Shown: positions 27,169 to 35,697, counted from the stretch's first letter. The stretch is 64,000 nt of DNA from Pseudomonas versuta (GCF_001294575.1 NZ_CP012676.1:1674001-1738000); one strand, 5' to 3'. The notes: a model not told the origin generated them from the letters alone. Numbers and translations: made by a program.

Positions 27169-28422
27169 ATGGCAATGGCGGAATTCGGGAATTACGTAAT
27201 TTATCTGATCATGATAGGTGCCGTTGTCGGGGCTTTCGCCTCGGTGCTCAAGCCAGAGAGCGGCCTTGGTAAAGAGTTCGTGAACGGCATTCACTCGATC
27301 GGTCCTGTGTTTCTGGCGCAGGCAGGGATCATGGTGGCAATCCCGTACCTGTCGAAATTCATCGAAGTCGCTCTGGGGCCTTATTTCGGTGCAATGGGCT
27401 CGGATGTCTCGATTGCCGCGCTGTCCATCATTGCCGTGGACATGGGCGGGTACCAGTTGGCCGATGCTCTGGCGGCGAACCGCGACATGTGGATTACCGC
27501 AATGATTGTCGGCTACACCTCGGGCGCCACCATCGTTTATCTGATCCCGGTCGGCTTGATGATGCTTGACCGTAAAGACCACAAGTATCTGGCGTTGGGT
27601 GCGATGGCCGGTTTGATCAGCATCCCGTTTGCAGTGCTGGCATCGCTGATGATGATCACCGCATTCAATCTGCCGGTACGTGAAGTCGTGTCCACCACCG
27701 CCCCCGCACTGCACTACCTGACACTGGACTTCGTCGGCTGTCTCAAGTTGCTCGCGCCGCTGTTTGTGTTTTGTTTTTTGCTGGCTGGCGGGTTGCGCTA
27801 CAAGGCCTCGCTGATGGTGTCCGGCTTTCTGATCTTCGGCAAATTGATGGATGCTTTCATCAAGATCGTATTGGCCCTGGCAATCGTGGAGCACTTCACC
27901 GGTTTCTTCATGAAGAATTTTGGCGTATGGGGCTTCGATCCGATGTTTGCTGATCAGAAGGAGCTGTTCCGCGCCATCGAAATTGCCGGTTATATCGGCA
28001 TCATGCTCGCGGGCACATTTCCGATCTGCTACCTGTTTCAGCGCTACTGCAAAAAACCGATGGAAGTGCTGGGCAAGCATCTCGGGCTTTCGGCCAATGG
28101 TGCCGCGGCATTCATCATGGTGTTCGCCAATATCATTGCGGTGTATCACCTGTTCAAGAAGATGAATGCCAGGGACAAAGTCCTGTGTGTGGCGCTGGGT
28201 GTTTGCGCTCAGGCGACCATTGGCGATCACCTGGCATTCACCGCGAACTTCCAGCCGACGCTGATCATGCCGATTCTGCTGGGCAAACTTTTCGGCGGCC
28301 TGCTGGCGGTCGCGATCGCGATCCGTATCTCCGTGCCAGCCGCTCAACGTTATGAAGCCGAGGAGCAGGCACGGGCGCAAATTGCCGATCAGTTTGGTGT
28401 TGCGTCGATCCAGCCTGCCTGA
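27169..28422 (+). CDS. EutH-family permease (ethanolamine/amino-alcohol transporter-like)
   Basis: About 417 aa with ten or more hydrophobic segments. EutH hallmarks are visible: IIAVDMGGYQLADALA, GATIVYLIPVGLM, RAIEIAGYIGIMLAGTFPI, and ATIGDHLAFTANFQPTLIMPILLGKL. EutH takes up ethanolamine. Start ATG 27169 is chosen to place TM1 as in EutH; the frame opens at 27061 and the SD is weak, so the start is uncertain. No eutBC, eutD or microcompartment genes are near. Its neighbours are the DeoR regulator, the kinase and the flavoproteins, suggesting it imports the cluster's substrate rather than ethanolamine for EutBC. Confidence 0.82.
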   Translation: MAMAEFGNYVIYLIMIGAVVGAFASVLKPESGLGKEFVNGIHSIGPVFLAQAGIMVAIPYLSKFIEVALGPYFGAMGSDVSIAALSIIAVDMGGYQLADALAANRDMWITAMIVGYTSGATIVYLIPVGLMMLDRKDHKYLALGAMAGLISIPFAVLASLMMITAFNLPVREVVSTTAPALHYLTLDFVGCLKLLAPLFVFCFLLAGGLRYKASLMVSGFLIFGKLMDAFIKIVLALAIVEHFTGFFMKNFGVWGFDPMFADQKELFRAIEIAGYIGIMLAGTFPICYLFQRYCKKPMEVLGKHLGLSANGAAAFIMVFANIIAVYHLFKKMNARDKVLCVALGVCAQATIGDHLAFTANFQPTLIMPILLGKLFGGLLAVAIAIRISVPAAQRYEAEEQARAQIADQFGVASIQPA

Positions 28423-28478
28423 AACCGGACATCCGTAGTCGGGGAGGGCACAGGCTCTCCCGTTATAACGAGGTAAAC

Positions 28479-28835
28479 ATGAGAAAGATTTTTCTGGCCT
28501 GCCCTTACAGCCATGCAGACGCATCGGTCACCCATAATCGTTTCATCGAGTGCAACAAGGTGGCAGCAAGGATCATTGAGTCGGGCAACGTGGTCTTCAG
28601 CCAGGTTTCAATGTCCCACCCGATCAACCTGGCATTTGCAGGCAAGGACAGCGCCACCATCGGCAAGCTGTGGGCGCCGGTGGATGCGGTGTTCATGGAC
28701 ATGATGGAGGAACTGATCGTTCTTGATCTCGTAGGTTGGGACCTGAGCTCGGGGATCAAGCGTGAAATCGAGTTCTACAAAAACCGTGGGCAGAAGGTAA
28801 GCCTGTGGTCGGAAGTGCAAAGCGAATTTAACTGA
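28479..28835 (+). CDS. DUF1937 family protein
   Basis: 118 aa, opening MRKIFLACPYSH and containing NVVFSQVSMSHPINL, MDMMEELIVLDLVGWDLSSGI and KREIEFYKNRGQKVSLW, the pattern of DUF1937 (a Rossmann-like, nucleoside 2-deoxyribosyltransferase-type fold). GAGG precedes ATG 28479, 57 bases after the EutH-like gene, and a strong terminator follows, so the two form one transcript. The reaction is unknown. A ribosyl or glycosyl transfer on the imported substrate is conceivable but only inferred from fold. Confidence 0.8.
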   Translation: MRKIFLACPYSHADASVTHNRFIECNKVAARIIESGNVVFSQVSMSHPINLAFAGKDSATIGKLWAPVDAVFMDMMEELIVLDLVGWDLSSGIKREIEFYKNRGQKVSLWSEVQSEFN

Positions 28836-28853
28836 CGCTCCTGCAAGCAGTCC

Positions 28854-28878
28854 GGGGCCCTGCAAGGGGCCCTTTTTT
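28854..28878 (+). terminator. Rho-independent terminator after DUF1937 gene
   Basis: GGGCCC (28855-28860) and GGGCCC (28867-28872) pair around TGCAAG, followed by six T's. Confidence 0.9.
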
Positions 28879-28929
28879 ATGGGCACCAGTGTGCATTTAC
28901 GGGCGGTCGGGTTTTTGCCGTGGCTGCGC

Positions 28930-28957
28930 TTGACACAGAGACTGATTAGACGATAAA
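28930..28957 (+). promoter_or_regulatory. sigma70-type promoter of the liv-like operon
   Basis: A perfect TTGACA (28930-28935), a 16-base spacer and GATAAA (28952-28957) lie 150 bases upstream of the substrate-binding protein gene. The -10 box abuts a 16-bp palindrome, a good arrangement for repression. Confidence 0.65.
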
Positions 28958-28973
28958 TATGAAGCGCTTCATA
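28958..28973. promoter_or_regulatory. LacI-type operator O1 (16-bp perfect palindrome)
   Basis: TATGAAGCGCTTCATA is self-complementary over 16 bases, with the central CG and TGAA/TTCA arms typical of LacI/GalR operators. It overlaps the expected transcription start. The likely binder is the LacI regulator at 34664-35683, at the end of the same operon. Confidence 0.7.
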
Positions 28974-29056
28974 AAACGACTTGGTAAAAAATAAATCTAA
29001 TAAATTGTTTCGTGTCAGTGCTTATTTTAATTGGCTATAGCCGAGTGGCATGCATC

Positions 29057-29068
29057 TGAAGCGATTCA
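29057..29068. promoter_or_regulatory. second LacI-type operator O2, one mismatch
   Basis: TGAAGCGATTCA differs from the core of O1 (TGAAGCGCTTCA) at one base and lies 97 bases downstream, before the SD of the first gene. Two in-phase sites suggest DNA looping. Confidence 0.55.
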
Positions 29069-29107
29069 TTTAGTGTCGAGGCATCGGCACTGAACCAGGA
29101 GAGAATA

Positions 29108-30319
29108 ATGAATAAAAAACACTGGGTTGCCTCTGTCTGCGCGCTCTTGACGGTCAGCGCATCGCTTGTAGCCCATGCCGATGTAAAGCTGGGCGCGCTG
29201 TATCCCTTCAGCGGTTCCCTGGCCCTACTCGGTGACGAGAGCTATCGCGGACTGGAAATCGCCATCGCAGAGCGCAATGCTTCAGGGGGCTTGAAGGGCG
29301 AACAGATCAAACTGCTCAAGGCGGACGCGGTAGATGCCGGTCAGGCCGTGGGGGCTGCGCGCAAGCTCACCTCGGTAGAAAATGTTACGGCAGTGTTCGG
29401 CAGTTATTCTTCAGCCCTGGCTTTTGCCGCGACCCAGGTCACCGAGCTGGCAGGTGTGCCTTATTTCGAGTTGGGCGCGGTGTCGGACAACATCACCGAG
29501 CGCGATCTTAAATACGTGATGCGCAGCAATCCCACCGCGCGCAATTTTGCTGAAGGCACCATCACGGCGATCACCGACGTTGCGGCTCCCGCACTGGATA
29601 TCGACCCGCAAAAGCTAAAGGTCGCAATCATTCACGAAGATGCCCTGTATGGCACCACGATCGCGAACTTCCAGAAAAAAATTGCCCAGGAAAAAGGCTT
29701 GAATGTGGTTGAGGTGCTGCCCTATTCAGCCAAGGCGGTCGATCTGTCTTCCTTGATTCTGCGCCTCAAGGGCTCACAGGCCGATGTGGTTCTGCAAACC
29801 AGTTATCAGAATGATACGACCCTGTTTTTCCGTCAGATCCGCGAGGCCGGTTTCAAGCCCAAGGCCGTAATTGGCGCGGGTGGCGGCTATTCCATGCAGG
29901 ACACGCTCAAGGTCGTGGGTGCAGAAAATATGGAAGGCATCCTGGACGTGGATTTCCCGCAGTTTCAAACCAACGAGGCAGGCGCGCCGGGGATTGCTGC
30001 ATTCGCCCGGGTCTATAAAGAACGCTACGGCACGGACCCGCGTTCAGGGCACAGTCTGATGAATTACGTGGGGGCAAAGATCTTTCTCGACGCCATGGAA
30101 AGCAGCGAGTCTCTGGACGCAGATGCCATTCGGGCGTCGGTGTCCCGGGTCGACATTGCCGTGGGTAATACCGCCGCCGGGGTCGGTGCAAAGTTTGCCG
30201 ATAACGGACAGAACGAGCGCGCCAGTACCGCCATCATGCAATGGCAGGACGGTGTGTTGAAAACGGTTTATCCAGAGTCTGCAGCTGTGGCCAATGTGCG
30301 GTTTATCGACCCCCAGTAA
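29108..30319 (+). CDS. ABC transporter periplasmic substrate-binding protein (LivK-like)
   Basis: 403 aa with a signal peptide cleaved after ASLVAHA, then a type-1 periplasmic binding fold (Peripla_BP_6: LGALYPFSGSLALLGDESYRGLEIAIAERNASGG; AVFGSYSSALAFAATQV; HEDALYGTTIANF). It captures the solute for the permease genes downstream. Family members bind branched-chain amino acids, amides or urea, and also aromatic acids, so the ligand is not defined. AGGAGAG precedes ATG 29108. It is the first gene of the operon whose promoter has two LacI-type operators. Confidence 0.92.
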   Translation: MNKKHWVASVCALLTVSASLVAHADVKLGALYPFSGSLALLGDESYRGLEIAIAERNASGGLKGEQIKLLKADAVDAGQAVGAARKLTSVENVTAVFGSYSSALAFAATQVTELAGVPYFELGAVSDNITERDLKYVMRSNPTARNFAEGTITAITDVAAPALDIDPQKLKVAIIHEDALYGTTIANFQKKIAQEKGLNVVEVLPYSAKAVDLSSLILRLKGSQADVVLQTSYQNDTTLFFRQIREAGFKPKAVIGAGGGYSMQDTLKVVGAENMEGILDVDFPQFQTNEAGAPGIAAFARVYKERYGTDPRSGHSLMNYVGAKIFLDAMESSESLDADAIRASVSRVDIAVGNTAAGVGAKFADNGQNERASTAIMQWQDGVLKTVYPESAAVANVRFIDPQ

Positions 30320-30372
30320 TGCACTGACACTAGTAGTGTTGCCTATTCGTTCGCTCGACAAGAGGGCGCTCC

Positions 30373-31248
30373 GTGGATATTTTTCTGCAGCTGGTTCTGA
30401 ACGGCTTATTGCTGGGAGGAACATTAGCCATCATCAGTATCGGCCTGACTTTGATATTCGGCATCGTGCGCGTGGTCAACTTTGCCCACGGCGAATTTTT
30501 AATGATCGGGCTGTACGCCGTTTATTTCATGAATGCCAAGTTCGGGATTCATCCCTACGTTGCAATTATTCCGGCGACGATAGTGTTGTTTGCGGCAGGC
30601 GCGGCGATGCAGCGCTTCATCATTGAGCCGCTGCTGAGCGCTGAGGGGCATATTCAAATCTTCGCCACGGTAGGCGTCTCCATCGCGCTGATGAACGCAG
30701 CGCTGCTCATGTTTGGCGCTGATGTGAGGACGGTGCAGGACGTTTCATTCGGGACCGGGTCCGTGACCCTTGGCCCGTTTCGCGCCAGCAGCGGGCAGTT
30801 GATTACCTTTGCCGCTTCGCTGGTGATGGTTGCCGGCCTGCACTGGTTCTTGCACAGCACATTTCTGGGGCGGGCCGTACGGGCAACCGCCCAGCATCGC
30901 GACGCTGCCCAGCTGATGGGCGTGGATGTGAAAAAAATCTACATCTTTGCCTTCGGTCTCGGCTGTGCATGCCTGGGCGTGGCGTCCGGCCTGATTGCAC
31001 CGCAATACCCGGTATTCCCTACGGTGGGTACTTTCTTCGTGCTGACCGCTTTCGTCATCGTTGTTCTCGGCGGTCTGGGAAGTTTGTCGGGAGCGCTGAT
31101 GGGCTCCATGGTCATTGGTGTGGTGGACAGTCTGGCGGGTTATTACATTGCCCCGGACTTGAAGGAGGTCGTCTACTTTTCGATCTTTCTGGCCATTCTG
31201 GTTTTCCGCCCGACCGGGCTCTTCGGCGCCGGCCGCGGGTCTGAATAG
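30373..31248 (+). CDS. branched-chain-type ABC transporter permease (LivH-like)
   Basis: 291 aa, about eight TM helices. It opens with MDIFLQLVLNGLLLGGTLAIISIGLTLIFG and contains RVVNFAHGEFLMIG and the cytoplasmic EAA-like loop GRAVRATAQHRDAAQLMGVDVKK that docks the ATPases. Start is GTG 30373 with GAGGG upstream, 53 bases after the binding-protein gene. Confidence 0.92.
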   Translation: MDIFLQLVLNGLLLGGTLAIISIGLTLIFGIVRVVNFAHGEFLMIGLYAVYFMNAKFGIHPYVAIIPATIVLFAAGAAMQRFIIEPLLSAEGHIQIFATVGVSIALMNAALLMFGADVRTVQDVSFGTGSVTLGPFRASSGQLITFAASLVMVAGLHWFLHSTFLGRAVRATAQHRDAAQLMGVDVKKIYIFAFGLGCACLGVASGLIAPQYPVFPTVGTFFVLTAFVIVVLGGLGSLSGALMGSMVIGVVDSLAGYYIAPDLKEVVYFSIFLAILVFRPTGLFGAGRGSE

Positions 31249-31259
31249 GAATTAGGCTG

Positions 31260-33041
31260 ATGAATATCTTGCATCCCCGCGTCTATATGAGTTTTTTGCT
31301 TCTGGCGCTGTTGCTGATCATCCCGATCAGTGCCGGATCGCCCTTTGTTTACCACCTCTTCATCTTGATTTGCAGTTACGCGGCGCTGGCCAGTGCCTGG
31401 AACATAGTGGGCGGTTTTGCCGGCCAGCTGTCTCTTGGGCACGCGGTGTTTTATGGCGTCGGCGCCTACACAACCACCTTGCTGATGATCAACTTTGGCT
31501 TGAGCCCGTGGATCGGCATGTTTGCGGGGGCCATTCTCTCGGCGCTGGTTGCGATAGTTATCAGTTGGCCGTGCTTCAGGCTGCGCGGGCCATTCTTTGC
31601 CCTGGCAACCATCGCCGTACTTGAAGTGGTGCGGCTGGTAGCCATCAATCAGCACGATGTCACCGGCGGCGCGGCAGGGCTGGGGGTGCCCCTCAAGCTG
31701 GGTTTTGAATGGATGTTGTTTCGGCCTCGCTGGCCGTACCTGTTAATAGCCTTCGGGTTCTTGGTCATCACCCTGGCAGTGTCCTGGAAAATCAAGACGT
31801 CACGTTTGGGCTATTACCTCATCGCCGTGCGCGAGCGTGAAGACGCGGCGCATGCAGTGGGGGTCAACTCGGTAAAAGTGAAGCTCATAGCAGTGGTGCT
31901 GTCTGCTTTCCTGACCAGTCTGATCGGCAGTTTCCATGCGATGTACCTGACGTTTATTGAGCCGGGGTCCATGTTCTCTCTCGACTTGTCGATCCAGATT
32001 GCGATGTTCGCGCTGATCGGTGGTCTGGGTACGGTTTCGGGGCCGCTGATCGGCACTCTTCTGGTTCTGCCGCTGGCCGAGCTTGCCCGTGGCTGGCTCG
32101 GAGACATGGGCAGCGGTGTACATGGCCTGGTGTACGGCATTGTCCTGGTGGTGGTGGTACTCACTATTCCCCAAGGGCTTGTGGGCAGGTTCGGCGCGAG
32201 AGTGTTTGGCTGGATCGATTCGTTACCTGGCGGCAAGACACCGCAGCGCAGGCCGGCACCGCTCGCAACTGTTTCGCCGACGCCACAGCGCCCGGTGACA
32301 AAGGGCGAGCCGATTCTTGTTGCAAAGCATTTGCACAAGTTTTTCGGCGGTTTGCACGCCACCAACGATGTGTCATTGAGCCTGGCCGAAGGTGAGATCG
32401 TCGGGGTTATCGGCCCGAACGGCGCGGGTAAAACCACCGTGTTTAACCAATTGTCAGGCTTCCTCTTGCCGTCCGAGGGGAGGGTCAGGGTGCGCCTGCC
32501 GGACGGTGAGTGGGTGACACCCGCCAGCCCGGCAGAGTTTGCAAGGGCAGGAATCGGCCGGACCTTCCAGATCGTGCAGCCATTTGCTGATCTGAGCGTG
32601 AGTGAAAACATCATGCTCGGTGCGTTCATGCATACCGCCGACACGGACGAGGCCCGGGCTATCGCCAGCCAGGTCGCGCAGTTGACGGATCTGGCAGCCT
32701 TGCTCGACACCAGGGCCCGAAACCTCACCGTAGGCGGCATGAAGCGCCTTGAAATGGCCCGGGCACTGGCGACCCGTCCGCGAATCCTGTTGCTTGATGA
32801 GGTGATGGCCGGCCTCAATCCGACCGATGTGGTCAAGGCCATCGAAGTCATTCGCCGGGTTCGCGACTCCGGTGTGAGTGTGCTGATGATTGAGCACCTG
32901 ATGCAGGCCACCATGAGTCTGTCCGATCGAATTATCGTCATCAGCTCAGGCTCGATGCTGACCCAGGGTGCGCCTCAGGATGTGATCAATGATCCCCGGG
33001 TAATCGAGGCCTATCTGGGCAAGGAGTACAGCCATGCTTAA
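31260..33041 (+). CDS. fused ABC permease-ATPase (LivM-LivG fusion)
   Basis: 593 aa. Residues ~1-320 form a LivM-type permease (SAWNIVGGFAGQLSLGHAVFYGVGAY; docking loop YLIAVREREDAAHAVGVNSVKVK). A Pro-rich linker (~320-350) leads to a LivG-type ATPase with Walker A GPNGAGKTT (~residue 385), Q-loop IGRTFQIVQPF, signature-like LTVGGMKRLEMARAL and Walker B ILLLDEVMAGL. LivM and LivG are usually separate; a fusion is known in some proteobacterial transporters. It overlaps livF by 8 bases. Confidence 0.92.
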   Translation: MNILHPRVYMSFLLLALLLIIPISAGSPFVYHLFILICSYAALASAWNIVGGFAGQLSLGHAVFYGVGAYTTTLLMINFGLSPWIGMFAGAILSALVAIVISWPCFRLRGPFFALATIAVLEVVRLVAINQHDVTGGAAGLGVPLKLGFEWMLFRPRWPYLLIAFGFLVITLAVSWKIKTSRLGYYLIAVREREDAAHAVGVNSVKVKLIAVVLSAFLTSLIGSFHAMYLTFIEPGSMFSLDLSIQIAMFALIGGLGTVSGPLIGTLLVLPLAELARGWLGDMGSGVHGLVYGIVLVVVVLTIPQGLVGRFGARVFGWIDSLPGGKTPQRRPAPLATVSPTPQRPVTKGEPILVAKHLHKFFGGLHATNDVSLSLAEGEIVGVIGPNGAGKTTVFNQLSGFLLPSEGRVRVRLPDGEWVTPASPAEFARAGIGRTFQIVQPFADLSVSENIMLGAFMHTADTDEARAIASQVAQLTDLAALLDTRARNLTVGGMKRLEMARALATRPRILLLDEVMAGLNPTDVVKAIEVIRRVRDSGVSVLMIEHLMQATMSLSDRIIVISSGSMLTQGAPQDVINDPRVIEAYLGKEYSHA

Positions 33042-33738
33042 GTTGACTGATGTGCATGCCGGGTATGGCGGTACCGAGATTTTGCGCGGTGTTTCATTTG
33101 AAGTGAATGCCGGTGAAGTCATCACCATTGTCGGTGCCAACGGTGCCGGCAAAACCACCACGCTGCGCAGCCTTTGTGGTGTGGTGGAGCCCACCCGGGG
33201 CACCATCGAGTTTGAAGGCGAGCGCATTGACGGGCGCCGTCCCGACCAGATTGTTGCAGCAGGTCTGACCCTTATCCCGGAAGGGCGACAGCTGTTTCCT
33301 TTCTTGAGTGTGCGCGACAATTTGCTGATGGGGGCCTACAAGCGCAGCGCACGTTTGAATTACAAAAAGCAGCTGGATGATGTGCTTGATCTGTTTCCTC
33401 GAGTACGCGAACGGCTGGAGCAAAATGCCGGGACCCTGTCGGGCGGTGAGCAGCAAATGGTTGCCATTGCCCGTGGCCTCATGGCGCAACCCAAGTTGCT
33501 GATGTTCGATGAACCGTCCCTGGGCCTCTCGCCGCTGCTGGTTTCCCAGGTCTTCGACATCATCAACAAGATCCTGGCGCTCGGCACCACGGTGCTGATC
33601 GTCGAGCAGAACATCGTTCACACACTGCGCATCGCCGATCGCGGGTACGTACTCGAAAACGGCGAAGTGGTACTCAGCGGGACGGGGCAGGAGTTACTCG
33701 ATAACCCCCACGTCAAGCGCGCATACCTGGGGCTGTAA
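33034..33738 (+). CDS. ABC transporter ATP-binding protein (LivF-like)
   Basis: 234 aa. Walker A GANGAGKTT, Q-loop-adjacent LIPEGRQLFPFLSVRDNLLMGAY, signature TLSGGEQQMVAIARGL, Walker B LLMFDEPSLGLSP and H-loop region IVEQNIVHTLRIADRGYVLENG all match LivF. It pairs with the ATPase half of the upstream fusion to form the nucleotide-binding dimer. ATG 33034 lies inside the end of the fusion gene, indicating coupled translation. Confidence 0.93.
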   Translation: MLKLTDVHAGYGGTEILRGVSFEVNAGEVITIVGANGAGKTTTLRSLCGVVEPTRGTIEFEGERIDGRRPDQIVAAGLTLIPEGRQLFPFLSVRDNLLMGAYKRSARLNYKKQLDDVLDLFPRVRERLEQNAGTLSGGEQQMVAIARGLMAQPKLLMFDEPSLGLSPLLVSQVFDIINKILALGTTVLIVEQNIVHTLRIADRGYVLENGEVVLSGTGQELLDNPHVKRAYLGL

Positions 33739-33782
33739 GCCGGTGACCGGGTCACCTACGATTATCAAGTAAGAGGCGGGTC

Positions 33783-34553
33783 ATGAAAAATCTCCGACAT
33801 GCCGGACGTGTAGTCCTGGTCACGGGCGCCGGTGGCGGAATCGGCGCTGCTATCGCCCGGCTGTATTGCGAAGAAGGCGCCAGTGTTGCACTGGTTGATT
33901 TTGATGAGGCCAGTGTGCGGCAGCAGGCGGCTTTGCTGCGCGAGGCCGGACATACGGTTGAATGGGCCAACGCCGATGTCGCGCAGTATGACGCGTGTGC
34001 AAGGGCTTGCGCTCAGCTCGCGGCGAAGCTCGGCCCGATCGACACGCTGATCAACAATGCCGGGGTGTCGCCCAAGCACAACGGTGCTCCGGCGCCGGTC
34101 TGGGAAATGCACCCGCAAGAGTGGGAGAGGGTGGTCGGGATCAACCTTACGGGTTCTTTCAATCTTGTACGGGTGCTGACGCCGTCGATGGTCGAGCGCC
34201 GCTTCGGGCGCATTGTTAACATGTCGTCCGTCGCAGGGAGTGCATACCTGCCCATAGTGGCGGTTCATTACAGCGCTACCAAAGCGGCGATTATCGGTTT
34301 TACCCGGCATTTGGCCGGTGAGCTTGGGCCATACGGCATTACGGCCAACGCCCTCGCGCCCGGCCGGATCGAAACGCCAATGCTCAAGACGGTGTCTGCC
34401 CAGGCTAACCAGGCGGTGGCTGCCGAGACTCCGCTGCGGCGTCTCGGCACGCCTCTGGAAGTGGCGAAGGTGGCGTGTTTCCTGACCTCGAACGAAAGTG
34501 ATTTTGTGACCGGGCAGGTTGTTGACGTAGCGGGTGGCTGGTTGATGCGTTAA
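33783..34553 (+). CDS. SDR family oxidoreductase
   Basis: 256 aa classical short-chain dehydrogenase: VTGAGGGIGAAIA, NADVAQYD, NNAGVSP, Ser in NMSSVAGSA and YSATKAA. The C-terminal DVAGGWLMR resembles 3-ketoacyl-ACP reductase/polyol dehydrogenase-type SDRs. AGAGGCGG precedes ATG 33783, 44 bases after livF, so it belongs to the transporter operon and probably oxidises the imported compound or its product. Substrate unknown. Confidence 0.9.
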   Translation: MKNLRHAGRVVLVTGAGGGIGAAIARLYCEEGASVALVDFDEASVRQQAALLREAGHTVEWANADVAQYDACARACAQLAAKLGPIDTLINNAGVSPKHNGAPAPVWEMHPQEWERVVGINLTGSFNLVRVLTPSMVERRFGRIVNMSSVAGSAYLPIVAVHYSATKAAIIGFTRHLAGELGPYGITANALAPGRIETPMLKTVSAQANQAVAAETPLRRLGTPLEVAKVACFLTSNESDFVTGQVVDVAGGWLMR

Positions 34554-34663
34554 GGGTCTGCCGCCGCCCGGGCAAATTGCATAAGCTGATTGCGGGGGCT
34601 ATGGTCCGGTGGTCCCCGGCCACATTTTTTCCGGCGTGTTGATCCAGGAATGCAGATCTTTAG

Positions 34664-35683
34664 ATGAAAAATAACCAAAAGCCCAAGCTCAAGGATGTCG
34701 CTGAACTGGCGGGGGTTTCGATTGGCAGTGCTTCCCGGGCCTTGTCCGTACCGCACCTGGTAAAGCCTGTAACGTTAGAAAAGGTTTCAGCGGCTGTATT
34801 GAAGCTTGGCTATGTGCGCGATGGCGCAGCGCGGGCCCTGGCGTCACGGCGAACCCATAGCATCGGGGCGATCTTTCCGACCTTCAATAACCCGGCTTTT
34901 GCCGAAGCGGTGCAGGCCCTTCAGCAGCGACTGAGCGAGCTTGGCTACCACCTGATCATTTCTTCGCACGAGTATGATCAGGGCCAGGAACTGATCTGTG
35001 TCAGGAACATGATCGAGCGGGGCGTGGAAGGGTTGCTGCTCGTGGGTACAGAGCACAGCCAGTCGGTGCATGATGTATTAAACAGCTCCAAATGCCCGTT
35101 TATCCTCATGTGGTCCCTGGATGGCGCGCACCCCCATCACTGTGTCGGTTTCAGTAATGAGGAGGGCGGGCGCATGATCGCGCGGCATTTGATCAGCCTT
35201 GGGCACAAACATATCGCCATGATTGGGGGTGTCGCTGCCTACAACGAGCGGGCCCACTACCGAAGGGTCGGCCTGGTCGGCGAACTCCTGCAGAGCTCGA
35301 TCGAACTGCCCGGCTCGCGGATCATTGAACAGCCCTTTACCCTGGAAGGCGGGCGGGCAGGTCTGCGGATTGCCATGGAGATGACGCCCAGGCCAACAGC
35401 GATTGTCTGCAGCACCGATGTGACCTGTATGGGGGCCATCGCCGAAGCACGGATCATGGGGATCAAGGTACCCGAAGAGCTGTCCATTACCGGTTTTGAC
35501 GATATCGACTTTGCGGCTGTATCGGTCCCGGCGCTTACCACGGTGAACGTACCGTCTTCGAAAATCGGCATCAGCAGTGCCAACAACATTGTCTCGTTGA
35601 TTGAAGGGCGCCCGTTTGCCCGCCGCGAGCGCGTGCAAATAGAGCTGATTGTTCGTCAGAGCACTGCTGCCTGTCCTGATTGA
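34664..35683 (+). CDS. LacI family transcriptional regulator
   Basis: 339 aa. The N-terminal HTH (KLKDVAELAGVSIGSASRALS) and hinge helix (GAARALASRRTHSIGAIFP) are followed by a periplasmic-binding-like effector domain (FGF-type end: ITGFDDIDFAAVSVPALTTVNVP). It is the last gene after the ABC transporter and SDR. Two LacI-type palindromes lie at the promoter of the first gene of this set, so it is probably the local repressor. The effector would be the transported solute. LacI control of a Liv-type transporter is unusual. Confidence 0.9.
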   Translation: MKNNQKPKLKDVAELAGVSIGSASRALSVPHLVKPVTLEKVSAAVLKLGYVRDGAARALASRRTHSIGAIFPTFNNPAFAEAVQALQQRLSELGYHLIISSHEYDQGQELICVRNMIERGVEGLLLVGTEHSQSVHDVLNSSKCPFILMWSLDGAHPHHCVGFSNEEGGRMIARHLISLGHKHIAMIGGVAAYNERAHYRRVGLVGELLQSSIELPGSRIIEQPFTLEGGRAGLRIAMEMTPRPTAIVCSTDVTCMGAIAEARIMGIKVPEELSITGFDDIDFAAVSVPALTTVNVPSSKIGISSANNIVSLIEGRPFARRERVQIELIVRQSTAACPD

Positions 35684-35697
35684 ATCCCTTTCCATGC

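Noticed and set aside
27157..28524. 455-codon - strand open frame opposite the EutH-like gene
   Set aside because: Shadow of the EutH-like gene; composition (His, Gln, Arg) is typical of antisense frames in GC-rich DNA.
31814..32941. 375-codon - strand open frame opposite the LivMG fusion
   Set aside because: Shadow frame with Ser/Arg/Thr-rich composition; the fusion protein on the + strand has all ABC motifs.
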